From contig NZ_JBIWFB010000006.1 in assembly GCF_044762855.1 (NCBI RefSeq), forward strand, positions 124,001 through 188,000: a stretch of 64,000 nucleotides of DNA, read 5' to 3'. The notes beneath the pieces were generated by a model. It was not told where the DNA came from. It made no database searches and worked only from the letters and a program-made list of their open reading frames with translations. How positions within the stretch are numbered: the stretch's first letter is position 1; every line of letters starts with the position of its first letter. Source of the DNA: Psychrobacillus sp044762855. Lineage in GTDB: Bacteria; Bacillota; Bacilli; Bacillales_A; Planococcaceae. The position numbers and the translations under genes were made by a program. Positions 1 to 8,105 of the stretch are shown piece after piece.

Positions 1-1
1 G

Positions 2-154
2 GAAGACTTAAGTAAAACTGCACCAAGCTATAACCCAAACTTTGATGGCAAACCACTGTCTTTTTTAATCGATCATTTAATTATAAAACATATAGAAGGT
101 CATTTAGGTCAAATGGAGCGTCATTTAGAAAAAGTACAATATCAAAATAGTTAA
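2..154 (+). CDS. C-terminal fragment of a DinB-like protein (starts before window)
   Basis: The open frame enters from the left edge and ends at TAA 152-154, leaving 50 residues. The tail has the His/Glu-rich amphipathic helix pattern IIKHIEGHLGQMERHL, which resembles the last helix of DinB/YfiT-type four-helix-bundle proteins, whose histidines bind a metal. The rest of the gene is missing, so the family call rests on this helix only. A hairpin terminator follows directly. Confidence 0.45.
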   Translation, partial: EDLSKTAPSYNPNFDGKPLSFLIDHLIIKHIEGHLGQMERHLEKVQYQNS

Positions 155-166
155 TAGTATGATAGA

Positions 167-203
167 AAGCACAAGAGACGCATATGCGCGCTTTTGTGCT
201 TTT
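167..203 (+). terminator. Rho-independent terminator after the DinB-like gene
   Basis: AAAGCACAA pairs with TTGTGCTTT around a 19-nt spacer, followed by a short T-rich stretch. It lies 12 bases after the stop codon. Confidence 0.6.
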
Positions 204-271
204 ATAGCGAATATGCGATAAAATCGATCAAACAATGATAAAATGGCAGTAATAGTGCTCAGGAGGTTTGT

Positions 272-667
272 ATGATGAACTTTTCTTCTTTGATACATGA
301 GTTTGAACAATCTAACTTTTTTAAGTACATAGGATTTGAATGTGTAAGCGTGGAGTATGGGAAAGTGATCATTCAAATTCAAAAAAGGCCCGATATTTCT
401 AATTTGAAGGACATGCTGCACGGGGGAGTTATCATGTCTGGTCTAGATATAGTAATGGGCATAACATCTAGAACATTAGGGGTGAAGGCGGCATCGACCA
501 TTCAAATGGAAGTGAAGTTTGTAAATAGTGTCTTCGAAGGAACAACTGAAATAATTGGTGAGCTTATACATCGCTCGGACCATACAGCAATTTTAAATGG
601 CAAAGTAATCGACGAACAAGGAAATTTAATAGCCTATAGTACAGCTACCTTTAGGTTATATTCTTAA
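272..667 (+). CDS. PaaI-family hotdog-fold thioesterase
   Basis: The 131-residue product has the size of a single hotdog domain. The stretch LHGGVIMSGLD (about residues 49-59) is the hallmark HGG loop and helix of PaaI/4HBT acyl-CoA thioesterases, with the acidic residue expected near the catalytic site. Such enzymes hydrolyse acyl- or aryl-CoA thioesters in the cytoplasm; the substrate here cannot be read from sequence. AGGAGG at 261-266 serves ATG 272 or ATG 275. The gene stands alone between two terminators. Confidence 0.85.
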   Translation: MMNFSSLIHEFEQSNFFKYIGFECVSVEYGKVIIQIQKRPDISNLKDMLHGGVIMSGLDIVMGITSRTLGVKAASTIQMEVKFVNSVFEGTTEIIGELIHRSDHTAILNGKVIDEQGNLIAYSTATFRLYS

Positions 668-720
668 CTGAAAATAACTCTGAAATAACGGGGGCTATTT
701 CTAAAAAGGGGTACCATACG

Positions 721-751
721 AAAAAAGCTTCCGAATAGGGGAAGCTTTTTT
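721..751. terminator. Bidirectional terminator between convergent genes
   Basis: AAAAAAGCTTCC and GGAAGCTTTTTT form a 12-bp stem with a 7-nt loop, and there is a T run on both strands. It separates the thioesterase from the convergent oxidoreductase. Confidence 0.85.
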
Positions 752-767
752 CAAGTTTACAATAATA

Positions 768-1766
768 TTACCAACTATTTTTCAAAACAATTTTTCCAAT
801 TGCCTTACCTGACTCCAAATATTCGTGTGCTTTTGCGACTTCATCAAAGGTAAAAACTTTGGAATCTAAAAGCGGTCGCAGCTTCCCTTCCTCCACAACC
901 TTAGCTACTTTCTTCAAAATTTCACCATTATGTTTATGCATATCTTTGTTTAATATTTTCAATAACATAAAAGTAATATGGAGAGAAAGCCCCTTCGAAT
1001 GCATAGGAGAGAGGTCATGAGTCGAACGAGCAGCAATGGCCGCTACTGTTCCATGGAGTGCTGCTGCCTCGAAAGAGCGATCAAGGTTTTCACCTCCTAC
1101 TGTGTCAAAGACGAGGTCAAATCCTATCCCGTTTGTATATTTTTGTACATAGTCACTAACGCTTTCTTCTCGATAATTAATCGTTACATCCGCGCCAAGG
1201 TCAGTACCGATTTCTAACTTCTCCTGCGAAGAGGCAGTTGTATAGACTGTCGCTCCCGCCCATTTAGCTAGTTGAATGGCGATGTGCCCTACTCCTCCGG
1301 TAGCTCCGTGAATTAAGATATCTTGTCCGGGTACAAGCTTTGCCCGATTAAATAGTGCTTCCCAAGCGGTAATAGAGACTAGTGGTAAAGCTGCAGCTTC
1401 TTCCATCGTCAAATTTTTTGGCTTATGAGCAAGTAAGTCAACATCTGCCAGCATAAACTCTGCAAGAGCACCGCCAGACGTCCCTTTAAATCCACCCGCG
1501 CATCCAAATACTTCGTCACCAATTTTAAACTCGGTCACACCTTCACCTACTGCACATACCAAACCTGCCACATCTCCATGTAAGACTGCTGGAAATTCAG
1601 GTGCAACGGCTGGAACTGCACCAGATCGGACTTTCGTATCAATGGGATTTACACTTGTAGCCTTAACTTGGATAAGTACATGTCCAGGTTGTAGCTCAGG
1701 TTTTGAAATCTCCTTATACTGAAATACAGATGGTTCACCGAAAGATTGGATAATTTGTGATTTCAC
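768..1766 (-). CDS. Medium-chain NADPH:quinone oxidoreductase / zinc-less alcohol dehydrogenase family
   Basis: About 332 residues, the usual length for quinone oxidoreductase-type MDR proteins. The N-terminal GroES-like domain contains VNPIDTKVRSG and HGDVAGLVCAVGEGV. The Rossmann segment LIHGATGGVGHIAIQLAKW binds the dinucleotide. It probably reduces quinones or alpha,beta-unsaturated carbonyls with NADPH. The GTG at 1766 was chosen because AAGGAG lies 8 bases before it; the in-frame GTG at 1775 touches that site and is too close. Monocistronic. Confidence 0.85.
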   Translation of the reverse strand: MKSQIIQSFGEPSVFQYKEISKPELQPGHVLIQVKATSVNPIDTKVRSGAVPAVAPEFPAVLHGDVAGLVCAVGEGVTEFKIGDEVFGCAGGFKGTSGGALAEFMLADVDLLAHKPKNLTMEEAAALPLVSITAWEALFNRAKLVPGQDILIHGATGGVGHIAIQLAKWAGATVYTTASSQEKLEIGTDLGADVTINYREESVSDYVQKYTNGIGFDLVFDTVGGENLDRSFEAAALHGTVAAIAARSTHDLSPMHSKGLSLHITFMLLKILNKDMHKHNGEILKKVAKVVEEGKLRPLLDSKVFTFDEVAKAHEYLESGKAIGKIVLKNSW

Positions 1767-1910
1767 ACTTATCACTCCTTATTATTTGTTTTACCTGATA
1801 AGAGAGAGGTCAACTTCAAATTGTAAAAAAAGAAAAGTAAAAATTTTTAGTCTTTACCTTCAAAATCAATGATACTTTATATAATTTAAAATTAATAGTT
1901 TCGGAGATGA

Positions 1911-1945
1911 CCAAAAAACTCCGTCTAGAAGCCCGGAGTCATTTT
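1911..1945 (-). terminator. Terminator of the plsY-like/ydcF-like operon
   Basis: On the minus strand ACTCCG, a 10-nt loop and CGGAGT are followed by TTTTTTGG. It sits at the end of the YdcF-like gene, overlapping its last codons. Confidence 0.7.
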
Positions 1946-2532
1946 CCAAAAATATAAGTCTTCAAAAGCGCAGCCCTCTCACGCAATCGTACTTTTGTTT
2001 CTATCACTTTCGGCGTTTCCGCAGCCACGACATCCGTATTCCAACCGAGCTTACTAGCAAGCATTTTTGCACGATGTAGATGGTAATCGCTTGTAATGAT
2101 CGTCACCGATTTCACATTTTCAGGCAATAATTCTTGCGAAAATAACAAGTTTTCGTAAGTGGAAGTTGACTGGTTTTCCACGATAATTCTATCCTCCGTG
2201 ATTCCGTTTTCTATAAGAAAGTTTCTCATTACTATAGCTTCTTCAATATCTTCATCAAGTCCTTGTCCACCAGATACGACAAGCTTCACATGAGGGTTCT
2301 CTACCGCATAAGCAAGTGCAGCTTCCAACCGATATTGCAAAGAAAGTGAAGGGATATTCCCTTTTTTCACTTTAGCTCCGAGCACGATTGCGTATTCATT
2401 GGAACCATCTGCTTTCGGCTCCAGTCCGTCATCTAGCCATTTACTCGTGACCATCCACATACCAACTCCGCCTGAAATAACTACTAGTAAAGGAATAAGC
2501 ACGATCCACCTCATTTTCTTCATTTTCATCAT
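1939..2532 (-). CDS. YdcF/SanA-like DUF218 membrane-anchored protein
   Basis: 197 residues with one N-terminal membrane segment (about 8-28) and then a DUF218 domain. Typical motifs are AIVLGAKVKKGNIPS, VVSGGQGLDEDI and ITSDYHLHRA, including the acidic/His residues conserved in the family. DUF218 proteins have been linked to cell-envelope integrity, but the reaction is unknown. The start overlaps the stop of the upstream PlsY-like gene (ATGA), so the two are translationally coupled and may both act at the membrane. Confidence 0.8.
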   Translation of the reverse strand: MMKMKKMRWIVLIPLLVVISGGVGMWMVTSKWLDDGLEPKADGSNEYAIVLGAKVKKGNIPSLSLQYRLEAALAYAVENPHVKLVVSGGQGLDEDIEEAIVMRNFLIENGITEDRIIVENQSTSTYENLLFSQELLPENVKSVTIITSDYHLHRAKMLASKLGWNTDVVAAETPKVIETKVRLRERAALLKTYIFGK

Positions 2533-3173
2533 ACGGACGGTTTCTTTTTCTTCAAGAACGCGGATATTCTTGGTTCTTCTTTACGGACTAGGCGACGAAA
2601 ATTTTCGATATGTAAAACAACTGCCATCGCGAATAAAAAACCTGCGACTGCAATAGGGGCAACCCCTTCGGCAAACCAAATCGAAGCGACTATAAATACT
2701 GCATAAAATACAAACACACCAATCAATAAAAAATCTGTTAAAAAAGTCGTACCGATTAACAATAAAAGTCCAATAAGTCCAATTGGCCAATAAATAGCAA
2801 ATAAAATACCAATAATCGAAGCTGTTCCTTTTCCACCTTTAAATCCAGTGTAGATCGGAAAATTATGTCCTAAAATAACAGCGGCTCCAGCTAAATAAAG
2901 TAATAAATCTTGTTCCATGGAAGTAAAAGAGCCATATTGTTGCACAAAGAAACGAACACCTATAATAACGAAAACACCTTTTAAAATATCAATTACAGCA
3001 ACCAAAATTCCATACTTCATTCCAAGAACTATTGCAGCGTTTGAAGCACCCGAATTTTTAAGCCCTTCTTTTTTAATATTGACCCCACTTAAAGCCTGGG
3101 CAACTTTTGAGCCGTGCATTGCTCCAACAAAATAGCCAATTCCTAAAATTATCAAAATCCAAATGCTCATCAT
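2529..3173 (-). CDS. PlsY-like glycerol-3-phosphate acyltransferase
   Basis: 214 residues with several hydrophobic segments, as in PlsY, the acyl-phosphate:glycerol-3-phosphate acyltransferase that starts phospholipid synthesis. The second family motif is intact (GHNFPIYTGFKGGKGTA, about residues 102-118). The first motif, normally GSGNxGATN, reads KNSGASNAAIVLG, so this may be a divergent paralogue. AGAGGTGAG precedes the ATG. First gene of a two-gene operon with the DUF218 protein. Confidence 0.8.
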   Translation of the reverse strand: MMSIWILIILGIGYFVGAMHGSKVAQALSGVNIKKEGLKNSGASNAAIVLGMKYGILVAVIDILKGVFVIIGVRFFVQQYGSFTSMEQDLLLYLAGAAVILGHNFPIYTGFKGGKGTASIIGILFAIYWPIGLIGLLLLIGTTFLTDFLLIGVFVFYAVFIVASIWFAEGVAPIAVAGFLFAMAVVLHIENFRRLVRKEEPRISAFLKKKKPSV

Positions 3174-3250
3174 CTCACCTCTCTATCAATAACTACAATA
3201 CATTTAACGTTCCACTAACAAAGAAGTTTCAGAATTTTTCACAAAAATGC

Positions 3251-3280
3251 TTGACGGATAGATTCATAAAATCATATACT
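3251..3280 (+). promoter_or_regulatory. Promoter of the S-box/metY transcript
   Basis: TTGACG (3251-3256) and TATACT (3275-3280) are 18 bp apart, close to the SigA consensus. The predicted start lies about 25 bases before the S-box. Confidence 0.7.
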
Positions 3281-3310
3281 GTGTATCAAGATGGAAAACT
3301 AAATCTAATA

Positions 3311-3478
3311 CTCTTATCAAGAGTGGCGGAGGGACTAGGCCCTGCGATGCCCGGCAACCACTGAGTTTTAAACTCGGAAAGGTGCTAATTCCTACAAATT
3401 CGTTGACCCGAATTTGGAAGATAAGAGGAGGAACATGCGAAACTGCACCCCTCTTCTTAATCGAAGAGGGGTTTTTGT
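3311..3478 (+). promoter_or_regulatory. SAM-I riboswitch (S-box) with intrinsic terminator
   Basis: The P1 stem is CTCTTAT (3311-3317) with ATAAGAG (3421-3427). The S-box core elements GAGGGACTAGGCCC, GATGCCCGGCAACC and GGTGCTAATTCC are present. The expression platform is the terminator CCCCTCTTC/GAAGAGGGG at 3449-3471 plus a T run. The 3' side of P1 (AAGAGG) can pair with the CCTCTT of the terminator, forming the antiterminator. Known S-box logic predicts that high S-adenosylmethionine stops transcription of metY. Confidence 0.95.
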
Positions 3479-3545
3479 TTGTCCTAGAGATCCTCTCCCG
3501 TTTCCCGATATGTCCATCTAAATTATTTTCTAGGAGGAATTCAAA

Positions 3546-4838
3546 ATGACAAATCTTCAAAAAGAAACAGTTCTTTTGCACGGTGGTCAGCAACCAGATC
3601 CAGTAACAGGTTCACGAGCAGTACCTATTCACAAAACAACTTCTTACGTATTTCGTGATACAGAGCATGCACAAAATCTTTTTGCATTAAAAGAAACAGG
3701 CAATATTTATTCTCGTATTATGAATCCGACTGTTGATGTTTTCGAGCAACGAGTGGCGCTTCTTGAAGGTGGAACAGCAGCGGTTGCGGTATCTTCTGGT
3801 ATGGCGGCAATTGCGTTCTCCATTTTGAATATTGCGGGAGCGGGGGACGAAATAATTGCAGCAGAAAATTTATACGGAGGTACATTTAATTTATTCGCAC
3901 ATACATTGCCTCGTTACGGCATTACGGTAAAATTCGTTGACGCTACAAATCCGGAAAACTTCCGAGCTGCAGTGACAAACAAAACAAAAGGATTCTTCGC
4001 AGAAACAATTGGTAACCCAAGTTTAAATATATTGGATATAGAAAAAGTAGCAGCGGTTGCAAATGACGTAGGTGTACCGCTATTAATAGATAACACCTTC
4101 GCTACTCCGTACGGAACGAACCCAATTAAGTACGGAGCTCATGTGGTAATCCATTCCGCAACGAAGTGGATTGGTGGACATGGAACAACAATCGGTGGAA
4201 TTGTGGTCGATGGAGGAAACTTTGACTGGAACTCAGATAAATTCCCAGGATTTACAGATCCAGATGTAACTTACCATGGTTTACGATATGGAATTGATGT
4301 ACCAAGTGTTGCATTCGCGATTAAATTACGTGTACAGCTTTTACGTGATTTTGGTCCATCCTTAAGTCCAGAAGCTGCCTTTTCGTTTTTACAAGGATTA
4401 GAAACACTACATCTTCGAGTTCCTAAGCACAATGAAAACGCACAAAAAATTGCCGAATTCTTAGTAAACCATGAAGGCGTAGAATGGGTGAACTACTTAG
4501 GATTGGAAGACCATCCTTCCCATGAACTAGCGAAAAAGTATTTACAAAATGGATTTGGTTCGATCTTAAACTTCGGCGTAAAAGGTGGAAAAGAAGCTGG
4601 TCGCCACATTATTGATAATATTGAAATTTGGTCACATGTAGCAAACGTAGGGGATGCTAAATCACTAATCATTCACCCAGCGTCTACAACGCATCAACAG
4701 TTAACACCAGAAGACTTGGTGAAAACAGGTGTTACAGAGGATCTAATCCGCTTGTCTGTTGGGTTAGAAGCAGTAGAGGACTTACAAAATGCTCTAGATA
4801 AAGTACTTGTGGAAAAAACAAATGTCCTCTCTAGATAG
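3546..4838 (+). CDS. metY: O-acetylhomoserine sulfhydrylase (PLP-dependent)
   Basis: 430 residues, matching MetY-type O-acetyl-L-homoserine aminocarboxypropyltransferase rather than the shorter cystathionine synthases. It makes homocysteine directly from O-acetylhomoserine and sulfide. The PLP lysine is K207 in HSATKWIGGHG, and the SSGMAAIAFS and LIDNTFATP segments frame the cofactor site. TAGGAGG precedes the ATG. It lies directly behind the S-box, so it is repressed by SAM. The downstream homoserine dehydrogenase supplies the precursor homoserine. Confidence 0.95.
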   Translation: MTNLQKETVLLHGGQQPDPVTGSRAVPIHKTTSYVFRDTEHAQNLFALKETGNIYSRIMNPTVDVFEQRVALLEGGTAAVAVSSGMAAIAFSILNIAGAGDEIIAAENLYGGTFNLFAHTLPRYGITVKFVDATNPENFRAAVTNKTKGFFAETIGNPSLNILDIEKVAAVANDVGVPLLIDNTFATPYGTNPIKYGAHVVIHSATKWIGGHGTTIGGIVVDGGNFDWNSDKFPGFTDPDVTYHGLRYGIDVPSVAFAIKLRVQLLRDFGPSLSPEAAFSFLQGLETLHLRVPKHNENAQKIAEFLVNHEGVEWVNYLGLEDHPSHELAKKYLQNGFGSILNFGVKGGKEAGRHIIDNIEIWSHVANVGDAKSLIIHPASTTHQQLTPEDLVKTGVTEDLIRLSVGLEAVEDLQNALDKVLVEKTNVLSR

Positions 4839-4939
4839 AATTTTGTTGTTAATTGGGCGCAAATAGTCTACAATATATAAAATAATCAATCTTAAATACA
4901 AAAACGCTCAATTGTGCAGATTTAGTTGGAGGAGAAAGT

Positions 4940-5926
4940 ATGGCGAAAATAAAAGCAGCAATCTTAGGTTTCGGAACAGTCGGCCAAGGGATTTATCATA
5001 TTGTCAACGAAAAGAGAGAAGACTTGAAAAAGTCGTTAGGGTTGGACATCGAAATTAGCGCTATTCTTGTCAATAACCTGTCAAAAGAAAGAATAGCAAC
5101 GCCTGGTGTACTAGTAACAGATGATTTTGAGGACATTATTAATATTCAAGGGCTTCAAGTAGTCTTTGAAGCAATTGTCAACGAAGAACCAGCGTATAGC
5201 TATTTATGTCGAGCAATCGATAAAGGATGTCACGTCATTACGGCAAATAAAGTGATGTTCTCCAAATATAGTATCCCATTACAAGAGCGTGCAAAATCAC
5301 GCGGCGTATTTGTCGGGTATGAAGCAACTACAGCTGGTGGAGTTCCTGTCATTAAAACATTGAAAAATTTACTCCAAGTCAATTCAGTGAAGAAAATTCA
5401 AGGGATTTTAAACGGAACGTCCAATTATATTTTAACGCAAATGCGTGTAGATGAATGCCAGTTTGAAGATGCTTTAAAAGAAGCACAGCTTCTAGGATAT
5501 GCGGAAGCAGATCCATATAATGACGTCTCTGGTCAAGATGCCTTCCGTAAATTAATGATTTTAAGTGCGCTCGCTTTTGGTAAACAGCCAAACTGGAACG
5601 ATGTAAAAGTAGTAGGAATCGATGAAATTTCACTTGAGGATGTGAAAAAGGCGAAGCAAGAAGGTCTTCGTTACCGCCATGTTGCAGAAATTGAGCAAGA
5701 TGAAAACGGGGAACTATTTGCATCAGTTGGACCACAACTTGTAGGTCCAGATCATCCTTTATACGCGATAGAAGGAGTAAATAACGCTGTTTCACTAGAT
5801 ACAAACTACATTGGCACATTAACATTAGTAGGACCGGGAGCCGGAATGTATCCAACTGCAAGTGTCATGGTAGAAGACTATGCAGAAATTATTGGAAAAC
5901 GTGCAGGATTTTTTATTACGATTTAA
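4940..5926 (+). CDS. hom: Homoserine dehydrogenase without ACT domain
   Basis: 328 residues. The Rossmann motif LGFGTVGQG (about residues 9-17), the TANKVMFS segment and the catalytic stretch GILNGTSNYILTQM are clear; the enzyme reduces aspartate semialdehyde to homoserine. The protein ends at GAGMYPTASVMVEDYAEI, where longer Bacillus Hom proteins (about 430 residues) carry a C-terminal ACT domain, so threonine feedback through ACT should be absent. It follows metY by 101 bp with no terminator between, so it is probably co-transcribed under the S-box. Confidence 0.93.
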   Translation: MAKIKAAILGFGTVGQGIYHIVNEKREDLKKSLGLDIEISAILVNNLSKERIATPGVLVTDDFEDIINIQGLQVVFEAIVNEEPAYSYLCRAIDKGCHVITANKVMFSKYSIPLQERAKSRGVFVGYEATTAGGVPVIKTLKNLLQVNSVKKIQGILNGTSNYILTQMRVDECQFEDALKEAQLLGYAEADPYNDVSGQDAFRKLMILSALAFGKQPNWNDVKVVGIDEISLEDVKKAKQEGLRYRHVAEIEQDENGELFASVGPQLVGPDHPLYAIEGVNNAVSLDTNYIGTLTLVGPGAGMYPTASVMVEDYAEIIGKRAGFFITI

Positions 5927-5933
5927 TACAAAA

Positions 5934-5970
5934 AATGACTTCGACAATTTGCGTCGAAGTCATTTATTTT
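5934..5970 (+). terminator. Terminator of metY-hom
   Basis: AATGACTTCGAC and GTCGAAGTCATT form a 12-bp perfect stem with a 7-nt loop, followed by TATTTTT. Confidence 0.9.
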
Positions 5971-5987
5971 TAATATGCATTTAAATA

Positions 5988-6218
5988 TTAATCCTCATCT
6001 TTCACATCAATATCATCCGGAATGGGTGTGTTTCGCCATTCGTCAATTTGGCGTTTTAACTCTTCTACTTGCTCCAAATGTGTTTGGAATTGGGCACTAT
6101 TAATGTAATAATCTTCTCCATCGAAGATTGCACGAATCTTTTTTTCAGCAATATAGCGTTTCACTTGTTCAATAGGCATCGATAAATAATTCGCAGTTTC
6201 TTCTACTGTCATATACAC
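5988..6218 (-). CDS. Small excisionase/MerR-type helix-turn-helix protein
   Basis: 76 residues. YMTVEETANYLSMPIEQVKRY is a winged-helix excisionase-type (HTH_17) reading head, followed by a wing (IRAIFDGEDYYI) and a short charged coiled tail. Such proteins bind DNA; targets are unknown. The start is GTG at 6218 with AGGAGG 8 bases ahead on the minus strand. An ATG inside the spacer is out of frame. No integrase lies nearby, so a true phage excisionase role is unlikely. Confidence 0.7.
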   Translation of the reverse strand: MYMTVEETANYLSMPIEQVKRYIAEKKIRAIFDGEDYYINSAQFQTHLEQVEELKRQIDEWRNTPIPDDIDVKDED

Positions 6219-6315
6219 GGGGCATGCCTCCTATCTATATAAGTATAAGATACGATGGGCACTATCTCAATATGTGCTATATTGAAAGTAAAAAGAGAAT
6301 TCTAAAGAAGGGGCG

Positions 6316-7203
6316 ATGGGATTGTCTGTTATACCATACATATTTGTACTATTGGGCGCTATTTTATGGGGGACTACAGGGACAGCGCAAACGTTTTTAC
6401 CGGAAAATGCGCATCCATTTGTGATTAGTGCAGGGCGTTCTGCGGTCGGTGGTTTTTCTTTATTAATTGCGATGATTCTGTTGAAGAAAATTAAGTTTAA
6501 TAGTTGGCCATGGAAAGAGACGATTTATGCCGCGATTTGTATATCGCTTTTCCAACTATTGTTTTTTTCGTCTGTAAAATTAACAGGAGTGGCAATTGCC
6601 AGTGTAGTTGCAATCGGAAGTGCCCCTGTATTTTCAGGACTAATCGAGTGGATATTTCTAAAATTGAGGCCGTCAAAAATTTGGGTTATTTCTACAGCTT
6701 TCGCCTTATTAGGATGCGTTTTTTTGTTTATGAATAAAGGGGGAATTACGGTTAATCCGGTGGGGGTTATGTATTCGCTTATTGCAGGAATTGGATTTGC
6801 AATATATACGATGTCTAGTAAATCAATTTTACAAAAGGAAGAAGCGATTCCTGCTGTTGCTATGACTTTTTCGGCTAGCGCTGTTTTGTTATTACCGTTT
6901 TGGTTTTTGTATGATGTTAGCTGGTTACAGAACGGTGGAAATGTAGGGATTATCTTTTATTTAGGGCTTGCAACGACGAGTGTGGCATATGTGTTATATG
7001 GAAGAGGATTGAATAAGATTCCTTCTTCATCTGCTTTAACACTGTCGCTTGCTGAACCGACGACTGCAGCATTGTTGGGGGTCTTTATCGTAAGAGAAAT
7101 ACTAAGTGCGACTTCCTGGATTGGTATTTTGTTATTGCTTGGCAGTATCGTTGTACTGACAGTTGGTAGTAGATCGACGAAGCAAGTATCTGTTAATAGT
7201 TAA
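6316..7203 (+). CDS. EamA-family (DMT) transporter
   Basis: 295 residues with ten predicted hydrophobic helices in two repeated EamA halves. Typical features are LGAILWGTTGTAQTF at the start of half one and LATTSVAYVLYGRGL plus SLAEPTTAALLGV in half two. DMT members export amino acids or other metabolites; the substrate is not readable. AAGGGG lies a few bases before ATG 6316. Monocistronic. Confidence 0.85.
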   Translation: MGLSVIPYIFVLLGAILWGTTGTAQTFLPENAHPFVISAGRSAVGGFSLLIAMILLKKIKFNSWPWKETIYAAICISLFQLLFFSSVKLTGVAIASVVAIGSAPVFSGLIEWIFLKLRPSKIWVISTAFALLGCVFLFMNKGGITVNPVGVMYSLIAGIGFAIYTMSSKSILQKEEAIPAVAMTFSASAVLLLPFWFLYDVSWLQNGGNVGIIFYLGLATTSVAYVLYGRGLNKIPSSSALTLSLAEPTTAALLGVFIVREILSATSWIGILLLLGSIVVLTVGSRSTKQVSVNS

Positions 7204-7210
7204 ATACAAT

Positions 7211-7245
7211 AAAGAGCTTTCTCCGCTTGAGGTAGCTCTTTCGCG
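7211..7245. terminator. Bidirectional terminator
   Basis: AAAGAGCT (7211-7218) pairs with AGCTCTTT (7234-7241). It lies between the convergent EamA and LytTR genes. The T run is short on the plus strand. Confidence 0.55.
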
Positions 7246-7246
7246 T

Positions 7247-7903
7247 TTAAAACCCTAAAGCATTCCGAACATCTGTTGTATACGTTTGACTTATAGGAAG
7301 TTCCGTACCATCTTGGAGTAGCACTAATAAATTAGAAGAAAAGTCTCGGATGATTCGATCGATAAAAGCTACATTGACAATATAAGATCGGTGTATGCGT
7401 AAAAATGATTCTGGTAGGCGTTGTTGTAATTCTTTCAGCGGAATGCTCGTTTTATAAGGTTCTTTATTTGCATAAAACCATGTTTTTTTCTGAAGACTCT
7501 CCATGTATGCAATTTTCTCGATTGGTATTGGTCGCCATTCTTCTTCTAATTTCCCTGTTAGGAATCGATAAGGGGGGGGATTTATAATAGGGTGTTTTGG
7601 CGGCAGTATAACAATAAGAGCTCCAGTTTCCCCTAAAATGTTGATTGGATAGGCTATTCCGTAATAAGGTTCACTTACAAGGAAATCCTCTATGATACCC
7701 TCTGTTCTACAACAGGTCTGTATAGCTATTTCAGCGATACTTTCTTCTTTCACTTTTTGCCCAATCTTTAACTGTAGATTTTGCTTCTTTGCGTCGAAAT
7801 AAACGTACTCATCCCTTGATGCAATAGCGATAGAAGCCTCTTTTGGGATCCAATCTTCCAACAAAGCGATATATTGTAGAAATTGTTCTTTCGATATTTC
7901 CAT
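7247..7903 (-). CDS. LytTR-family transcriptional regulator with N-terminal sensor-like domain
   Basis: 218 residues. The C-terminal half (about 120-218) is a LytTR DNA-binding domain: PIEKIAYMES, LPESFLRIHRSYIVNVAFI and LLQDGTELPISQTY. The N-terminal 105 residues lack a receiver domain and look like a small ligand-sensing fold ending YGIAYPINILGETGALIVI. It is divergent from aceA with a 202-bp shared region, so it is a candidate regulator of the glyoxylate shunt. GGAGGG precedes the ATG by 6 bases. Confidence 0.8.
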   Translation of the reverse strand: MEISKEQFLQYIALLEDWIPKEASIAIASRDEYVYFDAKKQNLQLKIGQKVKEESIAEIAIQTCCRTEGIIEDFLVSEPYYGIAYPINILGETGALIVILPPKHPIINPPPYRFLTGKLEEEWRPIPIEKIAYMESLQKKTWFYANKEPYKTSIPLKELQQRLPESFLRIHRSYIVNVAFIDRIIRDFSSNLLVLLQDGTELPISQTYTTDVRNALGF

Positions 7904-8030
7904 CCATTTCCCTCCAGTATGAAAATTCGTCGTTCATCCACCTTATTTGTATTTCATCCTCTTAAAACAGTCATTCGTCTAAAAGTCTATGCAAAATTCT
8001 GAATATTGTTATATAGTAGATTACAAGAAA

Positions 8031-8074
8031 ACTAACTGTTATGGAACAGTATAAAAGTAATGTTTTTAACTGTT
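8031..8074. promoter_or_regulatory. Candidate LytTR operator region upstream of aceA
   Basis: Read on the minus strand, ACAGTTAGT (8031-8039) fits the AgrA/LytTR half-site pattern fully, and ACAGTTAAA (8065-8073) fits all but one position. The first also lies in the palindrome ACTGTT-ATGG-AACAGT (8035-8050). Start-to-start spacing is 34 bp, longer than the usual two-turn spacing. Assignment to the divergent LytTR protein is inference. Confidence 0.4.
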
Positions 8075-8105
8075 TCATACATTAAATGAAAAGAGGCGGA
8101 TAAAA

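Noticed and set aside
5379..5861. 160-codon frame antisense to hom
   Set aside because: Shadow of a well-conserved gene, with no ribosome site or recognisable domain.
5988..6218. Prophage remnant based on an excisionase-like protein
   Set aside because: No integrase, att-like repeat or other phage gene is near; such small HTH proteins also occur as chromosomal regulators.
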